64,000 bases of DNA, from positions 310,001-374,000 of the forward strand of contig CP124756.1 in the NCBI GenBank assembly GCA_029972225.1, read 5' to 3'. The translations under genes were made by a program, and so were the position numbers. The notes below the pieces were generated by a model, which ran no database searches, was not told where the DNA came from, and worked only from the letters and a program-made list of their open reading frames with translations. This document shows, piece after piece, positions 55,457-63,684 of the stretch. The stretch comes from Candidatus Thiothrix putei. Its GTDB lineage: Bacteria > Pseudomonadota > Gammaproteobacteria > Thiotrichales > Thiotrichaceae. Each line of letters opens with the position of its first letter. Position 1 is the stretch's first letter.

Positions 55457-56848
55457 ATGGACTGGCAGCCCTGGCAAGGGACGGAACGTGAAGACTTTTT
55501 CAATGCGGTTGCCCGCCACCGCCGCACGGCTTGGCGTATCACGTTAGCCTGTGGGGTTGCCTATGCGGTGCTGGCTTTGGTTATGTCGTTGTTGTTAGCA
55601 CCCTTGCTGTACGGGGTGGCGGGTTTGGTGCTGGACATTCTGAACCTGTTGTTGCCTATGCCCGACTTGCTGGCTTATGCGGGTCAGTTGGTATCGCCTA
55701 TCGTTGATGATCCGGCTGCTGTGCCTACGGCTGACTTACTTAAGTTTATCTTGCTGGCAAGTGCGCCGGGATTATTGCTGATGGCAGTCGTGGCTTGGGT
55801 CGTATCGCGTGCCATCCGGCAATCTGCTTTGTTTGACACCACCCAGCAGGTTGGTCGTCCGCCTGATCCCCGTAGCTTGGTCGAGTTGCAATTTGCCAAT
55901 ACGCTGGAGGAAATGGCGGTTGCCGCCCTGATCCCTGCGCCCAAGGTGGTGGTCATTGACGGCGGGGCAAATGCGGCTGCTTCCGGTATGGATGCGCAGC
56001 AGGCTACGGTCATGGTCGGGCAATCCCTGTTAGGGTTGCTCAACCGTGCCCAGATGCAGGGTATTGCAGCCCACCTGATTGCTGCCATTGCCGACAACGA
56101 CATGAAAATCGGAATGCGCACCGCCAGTGTGTTGGGGGTGTTTGCCTTGCTGACCCGCTTGTCGGTCAATCTGTTGGATAAGGATTCCTTTGCTGCCAGT
56201 CGTCATTTGCTGCGTGCCTTGTGCGTGCCGACGGCTGCCAGCCAAGCGTTTGTGTTGGCACAGTTGAATGATCCGTTTGCTGATACAACGCCGCCAACGG
56301 CACAGCAACACACCGACAAACTGGGCTGGCGGGAATGGCTGCTGATGCCGCTGATGGGACCGGTGTGGTTCAGTGGATTTCTCGGCGGATTCGTCAGCAC
56401 CCTGATTTTGTCGCCCGCTATTGCATGGGCATGGCAACAGCGCAAATACATGGCGGATGCCACCGCTGTACGCTTGACCCGCGAACCGGATGGGTTGTCC
56501 GCAGCGCTGTTGGCACTGAGCCACGCGAATACGTCTTTACTGAGCCGTGCGTGGGCAAGCCATCTGTGCGTAGTTGCGCCACAACAGGCAGCGGGAATGA
56601 TGGTTTCCGTCTTTCCCTCCCTGGAACGGCGGCTTGCCGCACTGGTTCGCATGGGGGCAAGCAACCAGCCGTTGGCAGCATCGCCGCCAGTTGCTCCCTT
56701 GTGGGCTAAGTTATTGGTTGGCGGCTTGCTGGTGGTGATGGCTGGGCTGGTTGCGGTATTGCTGCCGCTGCTGGTGATGGCTTCTACCATGCTGACGATG
56801 CTGTTCACCCTTATGCCCATCGCTATCCTGCACGCTTTGTTGCGCTAA
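55457..56848 (+). CDS. M48 peptidase-like membrane protein, catalytic residues lost
   Basis: 463 residues with about five hydrophobic segments: two near the N terminus, one in the middle, two at the C terminus. The M48/HtpX core is recognisable: NTLEEMAVAALIPAPKVVVI, then ANAAASGMDAQQATVMVGQS, LLNRAQMQGIAAHLIAAIAD and RKYMADATAVRLTREPDGLS. In active enzymes the third segment reads AHELAHI. Here the catalytic Glu is Leu207, the second His is Ala210, and the distal metal-binding Glu (REYxAD) is Lys, so only His206 remains and it should be inactive. ATG 55457 is used; a TTG 6 bases earlier overlaps lemA. A pseudo-protease role with LemA is inference. Confidence 0.8.
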   Translation: MDWQPWQGTEREDFFNAVARHRRTAWRITLACGVAYAVLALVMSLLLAPLLYGVAGLVLDILNLLLPMPDLLAYAGQLVSPIVDDPAAVPTADLLKFILLASAPGLLLMAVVAWVVSRAIRQSALFDTTQQVGRPPDPRSLVELQFANTLEEMAVAALIPAPKVVVIDGGANAAASGMDAQQATVMVGQSLLGLLNRAQMQGIAAHLIAAIADNDMKIGMRTASVLGVFALLTRLSVNLLDKDSFAASRHLLRALCVPTAASQAFVLAQLNDPFADTTPPTAQQHTDKLGWREWLLMPLMGPVWFSGFLGGFVSTLILSPAIAWAWQQRKYMADATAVRLTREPDGLSAALLALSHANTSLLSRAWASHLCVVAPQQAAGMMVSVFPSLERRLAALVRMGASNQPLAASPPVAPLWAKLLVGGLLVVMAGLVAVLLPLLVMASTMLTMLFTLMPIAILHALLR

Positions 56849-56960
56849 AAGCTTCTCTTTAAAGTATATATTACCGCCCTAAGCTGTGAAGATAGCTCAA
56901 GTAAGCGCATCGGTGTAGCATACCACCGCAATACTCAATCCATTTAATCAGGAGTTTTGC

Positions 56961-57896
56961 ATGGCGGGTGGAAGCCTTTTAGCCTTACTCGACGACATTA
57001 CCACGGTTCTCGATGATGTTTCCCTCATGACCAAAGTCGCGGCGAAAAAAACCGCAGGGGTGTTGGGGGATGACCTTGCGTTGAATGCCCAGCAAGTGGC
57101 TGGCGTACAGGCAGGGCGTGAATTACCGGTGGTGTGGGCGGTTGCCAAAGGTTCGTTTCTCAACAAACTGATTTTAGTGCCTGCGGCGTTGCTGATCAGT
57201 GTGATTGCGCCGTGGTTGATCACGCCGTTGCTGATGATTGGCGGCGCATTTCTGTGCTACGAAGGGTTCGAGAAAATTGCTCACAAGCTCTCGCATCAAC
57301 ACGCAGAAGACAAGGCGGAACTGTTGGATGTTGCCCATAACCCCGACATTGACATGGTGGCGTTTGAAAAAGACAAGATCAAAGGCGCTATTCGTACCGA
57401 CTTTATCCTTTCCGCCGAAATAATCGTGATTGCCTTGGGTACTACGCAAGGTGCTTCGTTTGCCATGCAAGCGGCAGTGGTTGCCGGGATTGCAATCATT
57501 ATGACGATTGGTGTTTACGGCCTAGTCGCAGGCATTGTGAAACTGGATGATCTTGGTTTTCACTTGATCAAAGACAAGGCGACTGGGTTCCGGCGTGCTT
57601 TAGGGAATGGCATTCTGTGGTTTGCGCCGTGGTTGATGAAAACGCTGTCGGTGGTGGGAACTGCCGCGATGTTTTTGGTCGGGGGCGGTATTTTGTTGCA
57701 TGGCATCCCGCATTCGCATGACTTCACGCATGGCGCAGAGTTATTCATCCAGCAAGTCGGCTGGATCGGTGGAGCGCTCAAAGCCATTACCCCCACCTTG
57801 CTGAGCGGTGTCTTTGGGGTATTGGCAGGGGCGGTGGTGTTGGCTGTGGTTGCACCGACGATGGCCCTGATCGGCAAGTTCAGGCAAGCTACCTGA
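56961..57896 (+). CDS. yedI: DUF808 (YedI) family inner-membrane protein
   Basis: 311 residues with the family start [20 protein letters not shown] and [18 protein letters not shown], then membrane segments ([20 protein letters not shown] and others, about six in all) and the [17 protein letters not shown] segment. Function unknown. ATG 56961 follows CAGGAGTTTTGC. It converges with the transglutaminase gene, overlapping by 8 bases. Confidence 0.92.
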   Translation: MAGGSLLALLDDITTVLDDVSLMTKVAAKKTAGVLGDDLALNAQQVAGVQAGRELPVVWAVAKGSFLNKLILVPAALLISVIAPWLITPLLMIGGAFLCYEGFEKIAHKLSHQHAEDKAELLDVAHNPDIDMVAFEKDKIKGAIRTDFILSAEIIVIALGTTQGASFAMQAAVVAGIAIIMTIGVYGLVAGIVKLDDLGFHLIKDKATGFRRALGNGILWFAPWLMKTLSVVGTAAMFLVGGGILLHGIPHSHDFTHGAELFIQQVGWIGGALKAITPTLLSGVFGVLAGAVVLAVVAPTMALIGKFRQAT

Positions 57897-59898
57897 GCTT
57901 AGCCAGCAAGGTTTTTAGCCGCCGCGTGGCAGCCTGCCCGTCGGCGGTGGGGGCGTAACAAACGCCTTCGTAGACTTGTGTAAACTCCTGAATCACGTTA
58001 GCCAATGCGGGTAAATGCGCGGCGGCTTGAGCGGCGAATACGCCGGGGGCATCGCCCGGTTCACGTACTATTCCTCGTTTTGCCAATGCTTCACAAAAGC
58101 GCCGGTACAGCCGTTGTTCGGGGGGGGCTTGCGCTTGCCGTTGCGTGATGCCCAAGGTAAGTAACCAAAACAGACCGATAGCCGCAAATAACCCCGCCAC
58201 CACTAACGCGGTGCGCCCGATAGAAAAAGTGCCTAACAGGGACTTTAACAAGGCGGCCTGTTCCTCCCGGTCATAACCCACCACCCAACGCCGCCAGCCG
58301 TATTGCACGGTGTCAAATTGTTGGCGAATGCCATTCAACCAAGTGATCTTGCGGGCGGAAAATACCGAGTCTGCTAAAAACGTGCCTTCTGCTTGCACGG
58401 CGGCTTCCAAGCCTTGCTCAGTACGGCTGGGAGCAACCGCGTTGGTGGGGTCAATACGCACCCAGCCTTGCCCGGTCAGCCAGACTTCTGCCCATGCATG
58501 AGCATCGTATTGGTGAACGGCTAAGTATTGCCCCACCTCATTCCATTCCCCGCCTTGGTAGCCAACCACGACCCGTGCGGGAATTCCTGCTGCTCGCATG
58601 AGGAAGACGAAGCTGCCTGCATAATGCGCACAAAAGCCGCGTTGTGAGTCAAACAGAAAGGCGTCAATCGTGTCGCTTTCCCCTAAGCCCGGTGGGTTCA
58701 AGGTGTACGCAAAGGGCTGCTCACGAAACCGCGCCAGCACCGCGTCGATATAGGCTTGCGGATTCCCCGTTTCGCGCCACAAGCGTTGCGCCAAGTGACG
58801 GCTGCGGGTATCGCCGGTGGCGGGCAAATGTAAAGCCAAGTCGCGCAAGGTGTCGGGCAAGACCACATCGCGTTGTGCGTCTGGGTAGCTCACGGCTTTC
58901 AACAGGAAAGGCGCTTGCAATGCTTGTTGTGCCATGACGCGGTAATCCGCACCGCGCAAGACATCGCCGGTCACTTCCAGCGTGGGTGCGAGGGTAAACA
59001 GCCAGGGTTGCTCGGAGGTTTCGTAGATGGCTTCATACGGCACGGCTTCACCCTGTACGTGAATCGCGTCAGGGTTCCAGCGGTAATGGTTCAATAGTAC
59101 GGATTTCAGTTGGTAGGTATCGTAATCTTGCTCGAATTGCCGCCATTCGCGCCCATCGAAATGGTTGAGTACCAGCCCTTGCCAATACAGTTCGTGTTGG
59201 GCGGGGCGCTTGCCCTTGAATGTTACCCGAAACGCTAAGTCCCCGGATTTTGCCAGTTTCTCAATGTCACCGGGAGCCATGCGGTCGGATACCCCGGATT
59301 TGGCTTGCGTGGGCGCTAGAGGTAATGACCACAACGGTGCAAAGCGTGGCGCAAACACGAAAATCACCAGCATCAGCGGCAAGCATTGCAGCAACATAAA
59401 GACCGACAAGCGCAGATTGAAACGTACTTGTTGCCCTGTTGAAAACTCAGTGATGGTTTGTTGCACACCCACTAATGCTCCAGTCAGGATGACCATCGAC
59501 AGTGTGCCGTAGAGCGCTGCCCCCAACGCTTGCGTATATAAAAAGTGTAAGGCAACCAGAAAATAGCCGATGAAAATCACGACGATGGCATCACGGCGCT
59601 GGGTGACTTCCAGTGATTTAAAGGCGAAGCCTAACAGTAGAAGTGTTGACATCGCATCCAACGAAGGGAAGCGCAAACCACTTAATAACAAGCCAGCAAT
59701 GCCCAAGCCGATCAGGGCTACTTTGGTCATATTTCCCGGTTGTGTGGCTGCCCCTGATAACACCCGTAAGCGCCAGACTGCGGCAAACAGTAGCACGGGT
59801 AGCAACCACAAAGGCAGGTGGAATAGAAAAGGCAAAATGACGATGAATTGTGCTGCAAATAACCAGATCATGCCTGTGTAGGTGATTTGCTTCTGCAT
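57889..59898 (-). CDS. TgpA-type membrane transglutaminase-like protein
   Basis: 669 residues from ATG 59898; the extension upstream is non-coding or remnant. About six N-terminal membrane segments ([20 protein letters not shown] and on) precede a periplasmic region and a transglutaminase core: Cys423 in [21 protein letters not shown], His in DAHAWAEVW and Asp in [12 protein letters not shown]-terminal membrane segment ([19 protein letters not shown]) and a short cytoplasmic DUF4129-like tail complete it. Usual TgpA neighbours (MoxR ATPase, DUF58) are not here. Substrate unknown. Confidence 0.9.
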   Translation of the reverse strand: MQKQITYTGMIWLFAAQFIVILPFLFHLPLWLLPVLLFAAVWRLRVLSGAATQPGNMTKVALIGLGIAGLLLSGLRFPSLDAMSTLLLLGFAFKSLEVTQRRDAIVVIFIGYFLVALHFLYTQALGAALYGTLSMVILTGALVGVQQTITEFSTGQQVRFNLRLSVFMLLQCLPLMLVIFVFAPRFAPLWSLPLAPTQAKSGVSDRMAPGDIEKLAKSGDLAFRVTFKGKRPAQHELYWQGLVLNHFDGREWRQFEQDYDTYQLKSVLLNHYRWNPDAIHVQGEAVPYEAIYETSEQPWLFTLAPTLEVTGDVLRGADYRVMAQQALQAPFLLKAVSYPDAQRDVVLPDTLRDLALHLPATGDTRSRHLAQRLWRETGNPQAYIDAVLARFREQPFAYTLNPPGLGESDTIDAFLFDSQRGFCAHYAGSFVFLMRAAGIPARVVVGYQGGEWNEVGQYLAVHQYDAHAWAEVWLTGQGWVRIDPTNAVAPSRTEQGLEAAVQAEGTFLADSVFSARKITWLNGIRQQFDTVQYGWRRWVVGYDREEQAALLKSLLGTFSIGRTALVVAGLFAAIGLFWLLTLGITQRQAQAPPEQRLYRRFCEALAKRGIVREPGDAPGVFAAQAAAHLPALANVIQEFTQVYEGVCYAPTADGQAATRRLKTLLAKLR

Positions 59899-59965
59899 GG
59901 CAGCGTGTCCGTTATTGTTATGAAGGGGGTGATGCGGGGACTTTACAGGATGGGGGGGAGGCTGC

Positions 59966-60118
59966 CTATGTTGGGGCGATAAGCTGCGCCCGTATATTTT
60001 CCCCACTACCATCGGAAATGCCATAAGTGAACTGATCAACACCACTAAATGTGGCTGTTGGCCTATAAACCACGTTACCCGCTTTCATCGAGGCCGTACC
60101 ATTGGCAGGTCGGGATAC
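59966..60118 (-). pseudogene. 3' remnant of a cadherin/Big_9-like repeat protein gene
   Basis: The minus strand encodes, in one frame up to a TAG at 59966-59968, a ~50-residue fragment reading NGTASMKAGNVVYRPTAT-FSGVDQFTYGISDGSGENIR. This is the G.V.Y.P...FSG.D.F.Y..SDG pattern of tandem cadherin-like/Big_9 repeats found in large RTX-type adhesins. No start codon and no upstream domains exist: the frame runs back into the 68-bp repeat and the IS30 copy. The rest of 59899-60196 shows nothing else. Confidence 0.6.
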
Positions 60119-60183
60119 CCCCTCAATGAAAACATCAGGTTTTGTTGAGGGGCGTTAACCCCATTTCAAATTCATGGCGTATA
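60116..60183 (+). repeat. 68-bp repeated hairpin element, copy 1
   Basis: Starts TACCCCCTCAATG and ends CATGGCGTATA. A second copy at 62603-62669 differs at a handful of positions. It contains the inverted repeat CCCCTCAA / TTGAGGGG with an inner AAAAC / GTTTT pair. It lies 13 bases outside the left end of the IS30 element. Confidence 0.8.
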
Positions 60184-60196
60184 AGTTACTACCGGT

Positions 60197-61312
60197 GAAT
60201 TCAAGTAATAAGTGCATAACCCACCAACTTTTCGGCCTCTATGCCGGATAGTTCTCGGAACACCTCGTAAGGTGTCTTGAATCCCAGACACTTCCTTGGT
60301 CTGTTGTTGAGTTTATGTACAGCCTCCAGTACCTGTCGGGTGGTCACGTCCAATAGCCCCATTGCCTTGGGGAAGTATTGGCGTAACAGCCCATTGGCGT
60401 TCTCATTTTGCCCACGCTCCCACGAATGGTAGGGCTTGGCGAAATACGTTTCGCACCCAAGGGCTTGGGCAACTTGCTCATGTTTGGCAAACTCTTTGCC
60501 GTTGTCGAAGGTGAGCGTGTGCACCCAATCCTTGAAGCTGTCCAGCAAGGTGATAATGCTGCTGGTTACGGCTTCTGCGGTCTTGTTTGCCACTGGAAAA
60601 GCTAGGCGTAGCTTGGATTTGCGTTCATCCAGTGTCACCAGTGCGCCTTGGTGTCCCTTGCCGATCATGGTGTCGGCTTCCCAGTCACCGAGCCGTTCAC
60701 GCTGGTTGGCTACCGCTGGGCGTTCGTCAATGTCCACTCGGTTGGGGATGCCTTTGACGCTGCCCGTTTTACTGCCGTAACGCTGGCGGTATTTCTTCGT
60801 ATGGCGGCGCAGGTTCAGGTACAGCTTGCCGCCCGCACGCTTGTCCCTGAGTACATGCTGGTAGATGGCTTCATGGCAAATAGTCGCTTTGCCTTCCGCT
60901 TTCAGTCGACCGCTGATCTGCTCAGGACTCCATTGCTGTTCCAGCAGCGTATCAATGCTGACCGCCAGTTCCGGGGTCAACTTGACCGCTTTGGGCTTGT
61001 CCGCATGGCGTTGTTGCGCTTTGGCGTGCGCTTGCTTGTGCCGATAGCCGCGTTGCCCTCGGTTGCGGGTCAGTTCACGACTGATCGTCGATTGACTGCG
61101 CCCCAAGGTTAACGCGATTGTTGCCGTCGATTCCTTCATCTTGTGCCGGGTTTCGATATAATGCCTCTCCTCAGAGGTAAGGTGTGTGTAAGCCATGAAG
61201 CTCTCCTGTCAGTGGTTTTTCGGGATGCTTTTTACCACATTTTGCCTCTGACCTGATGAGGAAAGCCGCATCCCGCCTCGATTAACGGGCTATGCACTTA
61301 TGATACGAATTC
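60197..61312 (-). mobile_element. IS30-family insertion sequence, complete
   Basis: About 1116 bp with imperfect inverted ends: 60197-60222 (GAATTCAAGTAATAAGTGCA..) against the complement of 61287-61312 (GAATTCGTATCATAAGTGCA..), matching at 20 of 26 positions. Because GAATTC is its own complement, the outer 6 bases could instead be a target duplication; the inner match ATAAGTGCATA is unaffected. The transposase stop lies inside the left end. One intact transposase gene inside. Confidence 0.8.
60201..61196 (-). CDS. IS30-family transposase
   Basis: 331 residues, full length. The N-terminal helix-turn-helix (LTSEERHYIETRHKMKEST, LGRSQSTISRELTRN) precedes the DDE core: Asp in GDWEADTMIG, Asp in TFDNGKEFAKHE and Glu in ERGQNENANGLLRQYFPK. 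All catalytic acids are present, so it should be functional. Start ATG 61196. Confidence 0.95.
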   Translation of the reverse strand: MAYTHLTSEERHYIETRHKMKESTATIALTLGRSQSTISRELTRNRGQRGYRHKQAHAKAQQRHADKPKAVKLTPELAVSIDTLLEQQWSPEQISGRLKAEGKATICHEAIYQHVLRDKRAGGKLYLNLRRHTKKYRQRYGSKTGSVKGIPNRVDIDERPAVANQRERLGDWEADTMIGKGHQGALVTLDERKSKLRLAFPVANKTAEAVTSSIITLLDSFKDWVHTLTFDNGKEFAKHEQVAQALGCETYFAKPYHSWERGQNENANGLLRQYFPKAMGLLDVTTRQVLEAVHKLNNRPRKCLGFKTPYEVFRELSGIEAEKLVGYALIT

Positions 61313-61417
61313 GCCACCCAATAGTTATTGGATATTTTTGCTGAAGTCATCCAGTACTGCAAAGTATATGATTTATCGGGGATTGATAGTTATGAACTCA
61401 ACTACTGAGGATTACTT

Positions 61418-61599
61418 ATGAAAAACACACTTACCCTAATTGTGATTTATACGTAACTCAATGGAACGGTCAATACCTCATGGGTGGATGGGTCGAAGGC
61501 ATCCCAGAGAAAAACTATATGCTTCGCTGCTACACCGAATTTACCATTCAGGGCGGGATAATCAATAATGCTTCTTGGGAAGGTAATAACTGTAAATAG
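61418..61599 (+). pseudogene. Broken gene for a small secreted protein
   Basis: ATG 61418 with GAGG upstream starts a signal-peptide-like MKNTLTLIVIY and stops at once. A second frame, beginning NCDLYVTQWNGQYLMGG and ending WEGNNCK with TAG at 61597-61599, reads as a coherent ~50-residue mature segment with three cysteines. The two parts look like one precursor whose middle was deleted with a frameshift. The family is not recognised. Remaining gap 61313-61417 and 61600-61749: nothing else seen. Confidence 0.45.
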
Positions 61600-61749
61600 C
61601 TTTACCGCCCATGGCGAGGATTGCCCCGTACACGAGTTCAACCCGTATACGGGGTTCTTCTCTGCGAATAATTTATTTTTATCAATAATTGATTAAAAGA
61701 TTTGGCTAATCAAGCAAAGACGATTAGTTGAATTCACGAAGGAACACGT

Positions 61750-62451
61750 ATGAAATACATGTCAAAAGCTATCCTCCTCGCTCTTGCGTTGTCAATCGCG
61801 GGTGTTCCGTTGGCACATGCCGGGGGAGCGGGTGATGAGTGGGAAAGCCTCAATCAGGAAGTCGTGGAATTTCTCCGAACGGGCAAGTATGACGACAGTG
61901 CGACACTGGTTGCACAAAAAGCCCTGCAACTCGCCGAACAGAACGCGGGTATCGACCATCCCGATGTGGCAACGAGCCTGAACAACCTGGCTTCGCTCTA
62001 CGATGCCAAAGGCGACTACGCCAAGGCGGAGTCGCTCTACAACCGCTCACTGGCGATATTGGAGAAGGCACTCGGCTCCGACCATCCCTATGTGGCAACG
62101 GGTCTGAACAACCTAGCGAAACTCTACAGAAATCAAGGCGATTACGCCAAGGCGGAGCCTCTCCTCAAACGCTCACTGGCGATCAGGGAGAAGGCACTCG
62201 GTGTCAACCATCCCGATGTGGCAATGAGCCTGAACGACCTGGCTTCGTTCTACAACACCCAAGGTAACTACGCCAAGGCGGAGCCACTCTACAACCGAGC
62301 ATTGGCGATCTTTGAGAAGGCACTCAGCCCCGACCATCCCGATGTGGCAACGAGTCTTGATAATCTTGCTGTGTTGTACCGGAAAACAAAGCGGGAGGCT
62401 GAAGCTGAACCACTGGAGCAGCGTGCAGCGAAGATCCTCGCCATCAAGTGA
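61750..62451 (+). CDS. Secreted TPR protein with kinesin-light-chain-type repeats
   Basis: 233 residues. Signal peptide (AILLALALSIAGVPLAHA) and a helical start are followed by four tandem 42-residue TPR_12-type units at residues 70-111, 112-153, 154-195 and 196-233. Consensus: HPDVATSLNNLASLYxxxGD then YAKAEPLYxRSLAIxEKALG. The unit is 126 bp and strongly conserved at DNA level. The last unit is degenerate. Likely a periplasmic protein-interaction scaffold; partner unknown. ATG 61750 follows GAAGGAAC; MSK at 61759 is possible. Confidence 0.85.
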   Translation: MKYMSKAILLALALSIAGVPLAHAGGAGDEWESLNQEVVEFLRTGKYDDSATLVAQKALQLAEQNAGIDHPDVATSLNNLASLYDAKGDYAKAESLYNRSLAILEKALGSDHPYVATGLNNLAKLYRNQGDYAKAEPLLKRSLAIREKALGVNHPDVAMSLNDLASFYNTQGNYAKAEPLYNRALAIFEKALSPDHPDVATSLDNLAVLYRKTKREAEAEPLEQRAAKILAIK

Positions 62452-62481
62452 TGAAAAGAAACCATCACCCGTAGAAGATAC

Positions 62482-62513
62482 AATGGTGGAATGCGCTTGC
62501 GAATTCCACCATT
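62482..62513. other. Long hairpin after the TPR gene
   Basis: AATGGTGGAAT and ATTCCACCATT (11 bp) enclose CGC-TT-GCG with one mismatch. It lies 31 bases past the TPR stop and is not followed by a T-run. It may stabilise the mRNA 3' end or be an element end. Confidence 0.4.
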
Positions 62514-62602
62514 CACTGCTGCCCCAATAGACCATTTCCCCCCGCTTTTTCTTACGTAAAACTACCAATACCGCATTTATTTTTCCCGTTTTAATATGCG
62601 CC

Positions 62603-62669
62603 TACCCCTCAATGAAAACATCAGTTTTTGTTGAGGTGAGTTAACCCCGTTTCAAATTCATGGCGTATA
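62603..62669 (+). repeat. 68-bp repeated hairpin element, copy 2
   Basis: Same orientation as copy 1 at 60116-60183, with small differences (one base shorter in the C-run, T for G after ATCAG, TG for GG and A for C before GTTAACCCC). The hairpin is CCTCAA / TTGAGG. It lies 70 bases before the SPFH gene. Confidence 0.8.
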
Positions 62670-62739
62670 CCCTTTAGGGTTTTTCTTTAAATGCCTGATG
62701 AAGCGTGGCAGTTCTTAACCAATCGTTGGTGAGGTGTTT

Positions 62740-63669
62740 ATGTATAGCAATTTTTTGATATTAATTTTTATTGGCTTGACCTTATGGCTTGTTTTTGGAA
62801 GGTTTTTCCACGCCATTCCTGAAGGTTCGGTAGGTATTGTGACAGTCTTTGGGCGCTTGCGGCGTATTTTACTGCCGGGGCTGAGTATAACCGCACCCTG
62901 GGAGAGTGTTTCCAAATTGAGTGTGCAATCCCGCGCAGTCGATCTGGAGTTTAAAGCGATTACCCTGGATCAGGCGAATGTGCATTTCAATTGCACCTTG
63001 TTGTTCAGTGTGGCGGGGTCGGATTATGCCAATGTGCAACGGGCAGCCTTTTCTTTCGCTAATGCCCATGAATTGCAGTTATCCATTCAGCGTTTGATAG
63101 AGGATGAAACCCGTACCTATACTGCGGGTAAACGCCAAGCTGAAATGATTGGCATGGATCAGGATGTCGTGACCCGCATCAAGCTCAATGTGGATAACCG
63201 TTTGGCAGAATGGGGCTACCGGATCATTGACTTGCGTTACCACAACCTGTGTTTTGACGAAGCAGTCATGAAGTCAATGGCGCGGGTCGTCACCGCTGTC
63301 AACGAGCGCGAAGCGGCTGAACACGAGGGGCAGGCATTGCTGATCCGTAAAACCAAGGATGCCGAAGCCAACGGTGCATTTATCTATATCAATGCCGAAG
63401 CCGAGCGCACGGCGTGGAAATTGCGTGGGCAAGGCATGGCTGAATTCCGCCGCGAAGTTGCCAAGGGCGTACACGATGCGGTGGATGAATTACAGGAAGC
63501 GGGTTTAGACCCCAATTACCTGCTGTTTTTCATGTACACCGAAGCCTTGAAACACGTCGCGGAAAACTCCAAAGCGGGTCACACCATTTTCCTCAATACC
63601 CACCCCTCGATGCCGCAAGACATCATGTCGCAATTGTCCACGTTTCATACCCCCCCTAAAACGGCTTAA
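62740..63669 (+). CDS. SPFH/Band-7 domain membrane protein
   Basis: 309 residues from ATG 62740 (GAGG 5 bases upstream; a GTG 6 bases earlier is possible). One N-terminal membrane segment (FLILIFIGLTLWLVFGRFF) precedes an SPFH domain: AIPEGSVGIVTVFGRLRRI, SVQSRAVDLEFKAITLDQA and a helical part with VVTAVNEREAAEHEGQALLI. It lacks the long flotillin coiled coil and is closer to prohibitin/HflK-type proteins. It is 15 bases before a von Willebrand A gene, so the two are probably one operon. Confidence 0.85.
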   Translation: MYSNFLILIFIGLTLWLVFGRFFHAIPEGSVGIVTVFGRLRRILLPGLSITAPWESVSKLSVQSRAVDLEFKAITLDQANVHFNCTLLFSVAGSDYANVQRAAFSFANAHELQLSIQRLIEDETRTYTAGKRQAEMIGMDQDVVTRIKLNVDNRLAEWGYRIIDLRYHNLCFDEAVMKSMARVVTAVNEREAAEHEGQALLIRKTKDAEANGAFIYINAEAERTAWKLRGQGMAEFRREVAKGVHDAVDELQEAGLDPNYLLFFMYTEALKHVAENSKAGHTIFLNTHPSMPQDIMSQLSTFHTPPKTA

Positions 63670-63684
63670 CCAAGGAGCAATGTT

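Noticed and set aside
59899..60045. A 49-codon N-terminal extension of the transglutaminase
   Set aside because: It is His/Pro-rich, shows no membrane or family signal and overlaps the cadherin-like remnant in another frame.
61957..62448. CRISPR-like array in the 126-bp repeats
   Set aside because: The repeats are contiguous, in frame and encode TPR units; there are no spacers.
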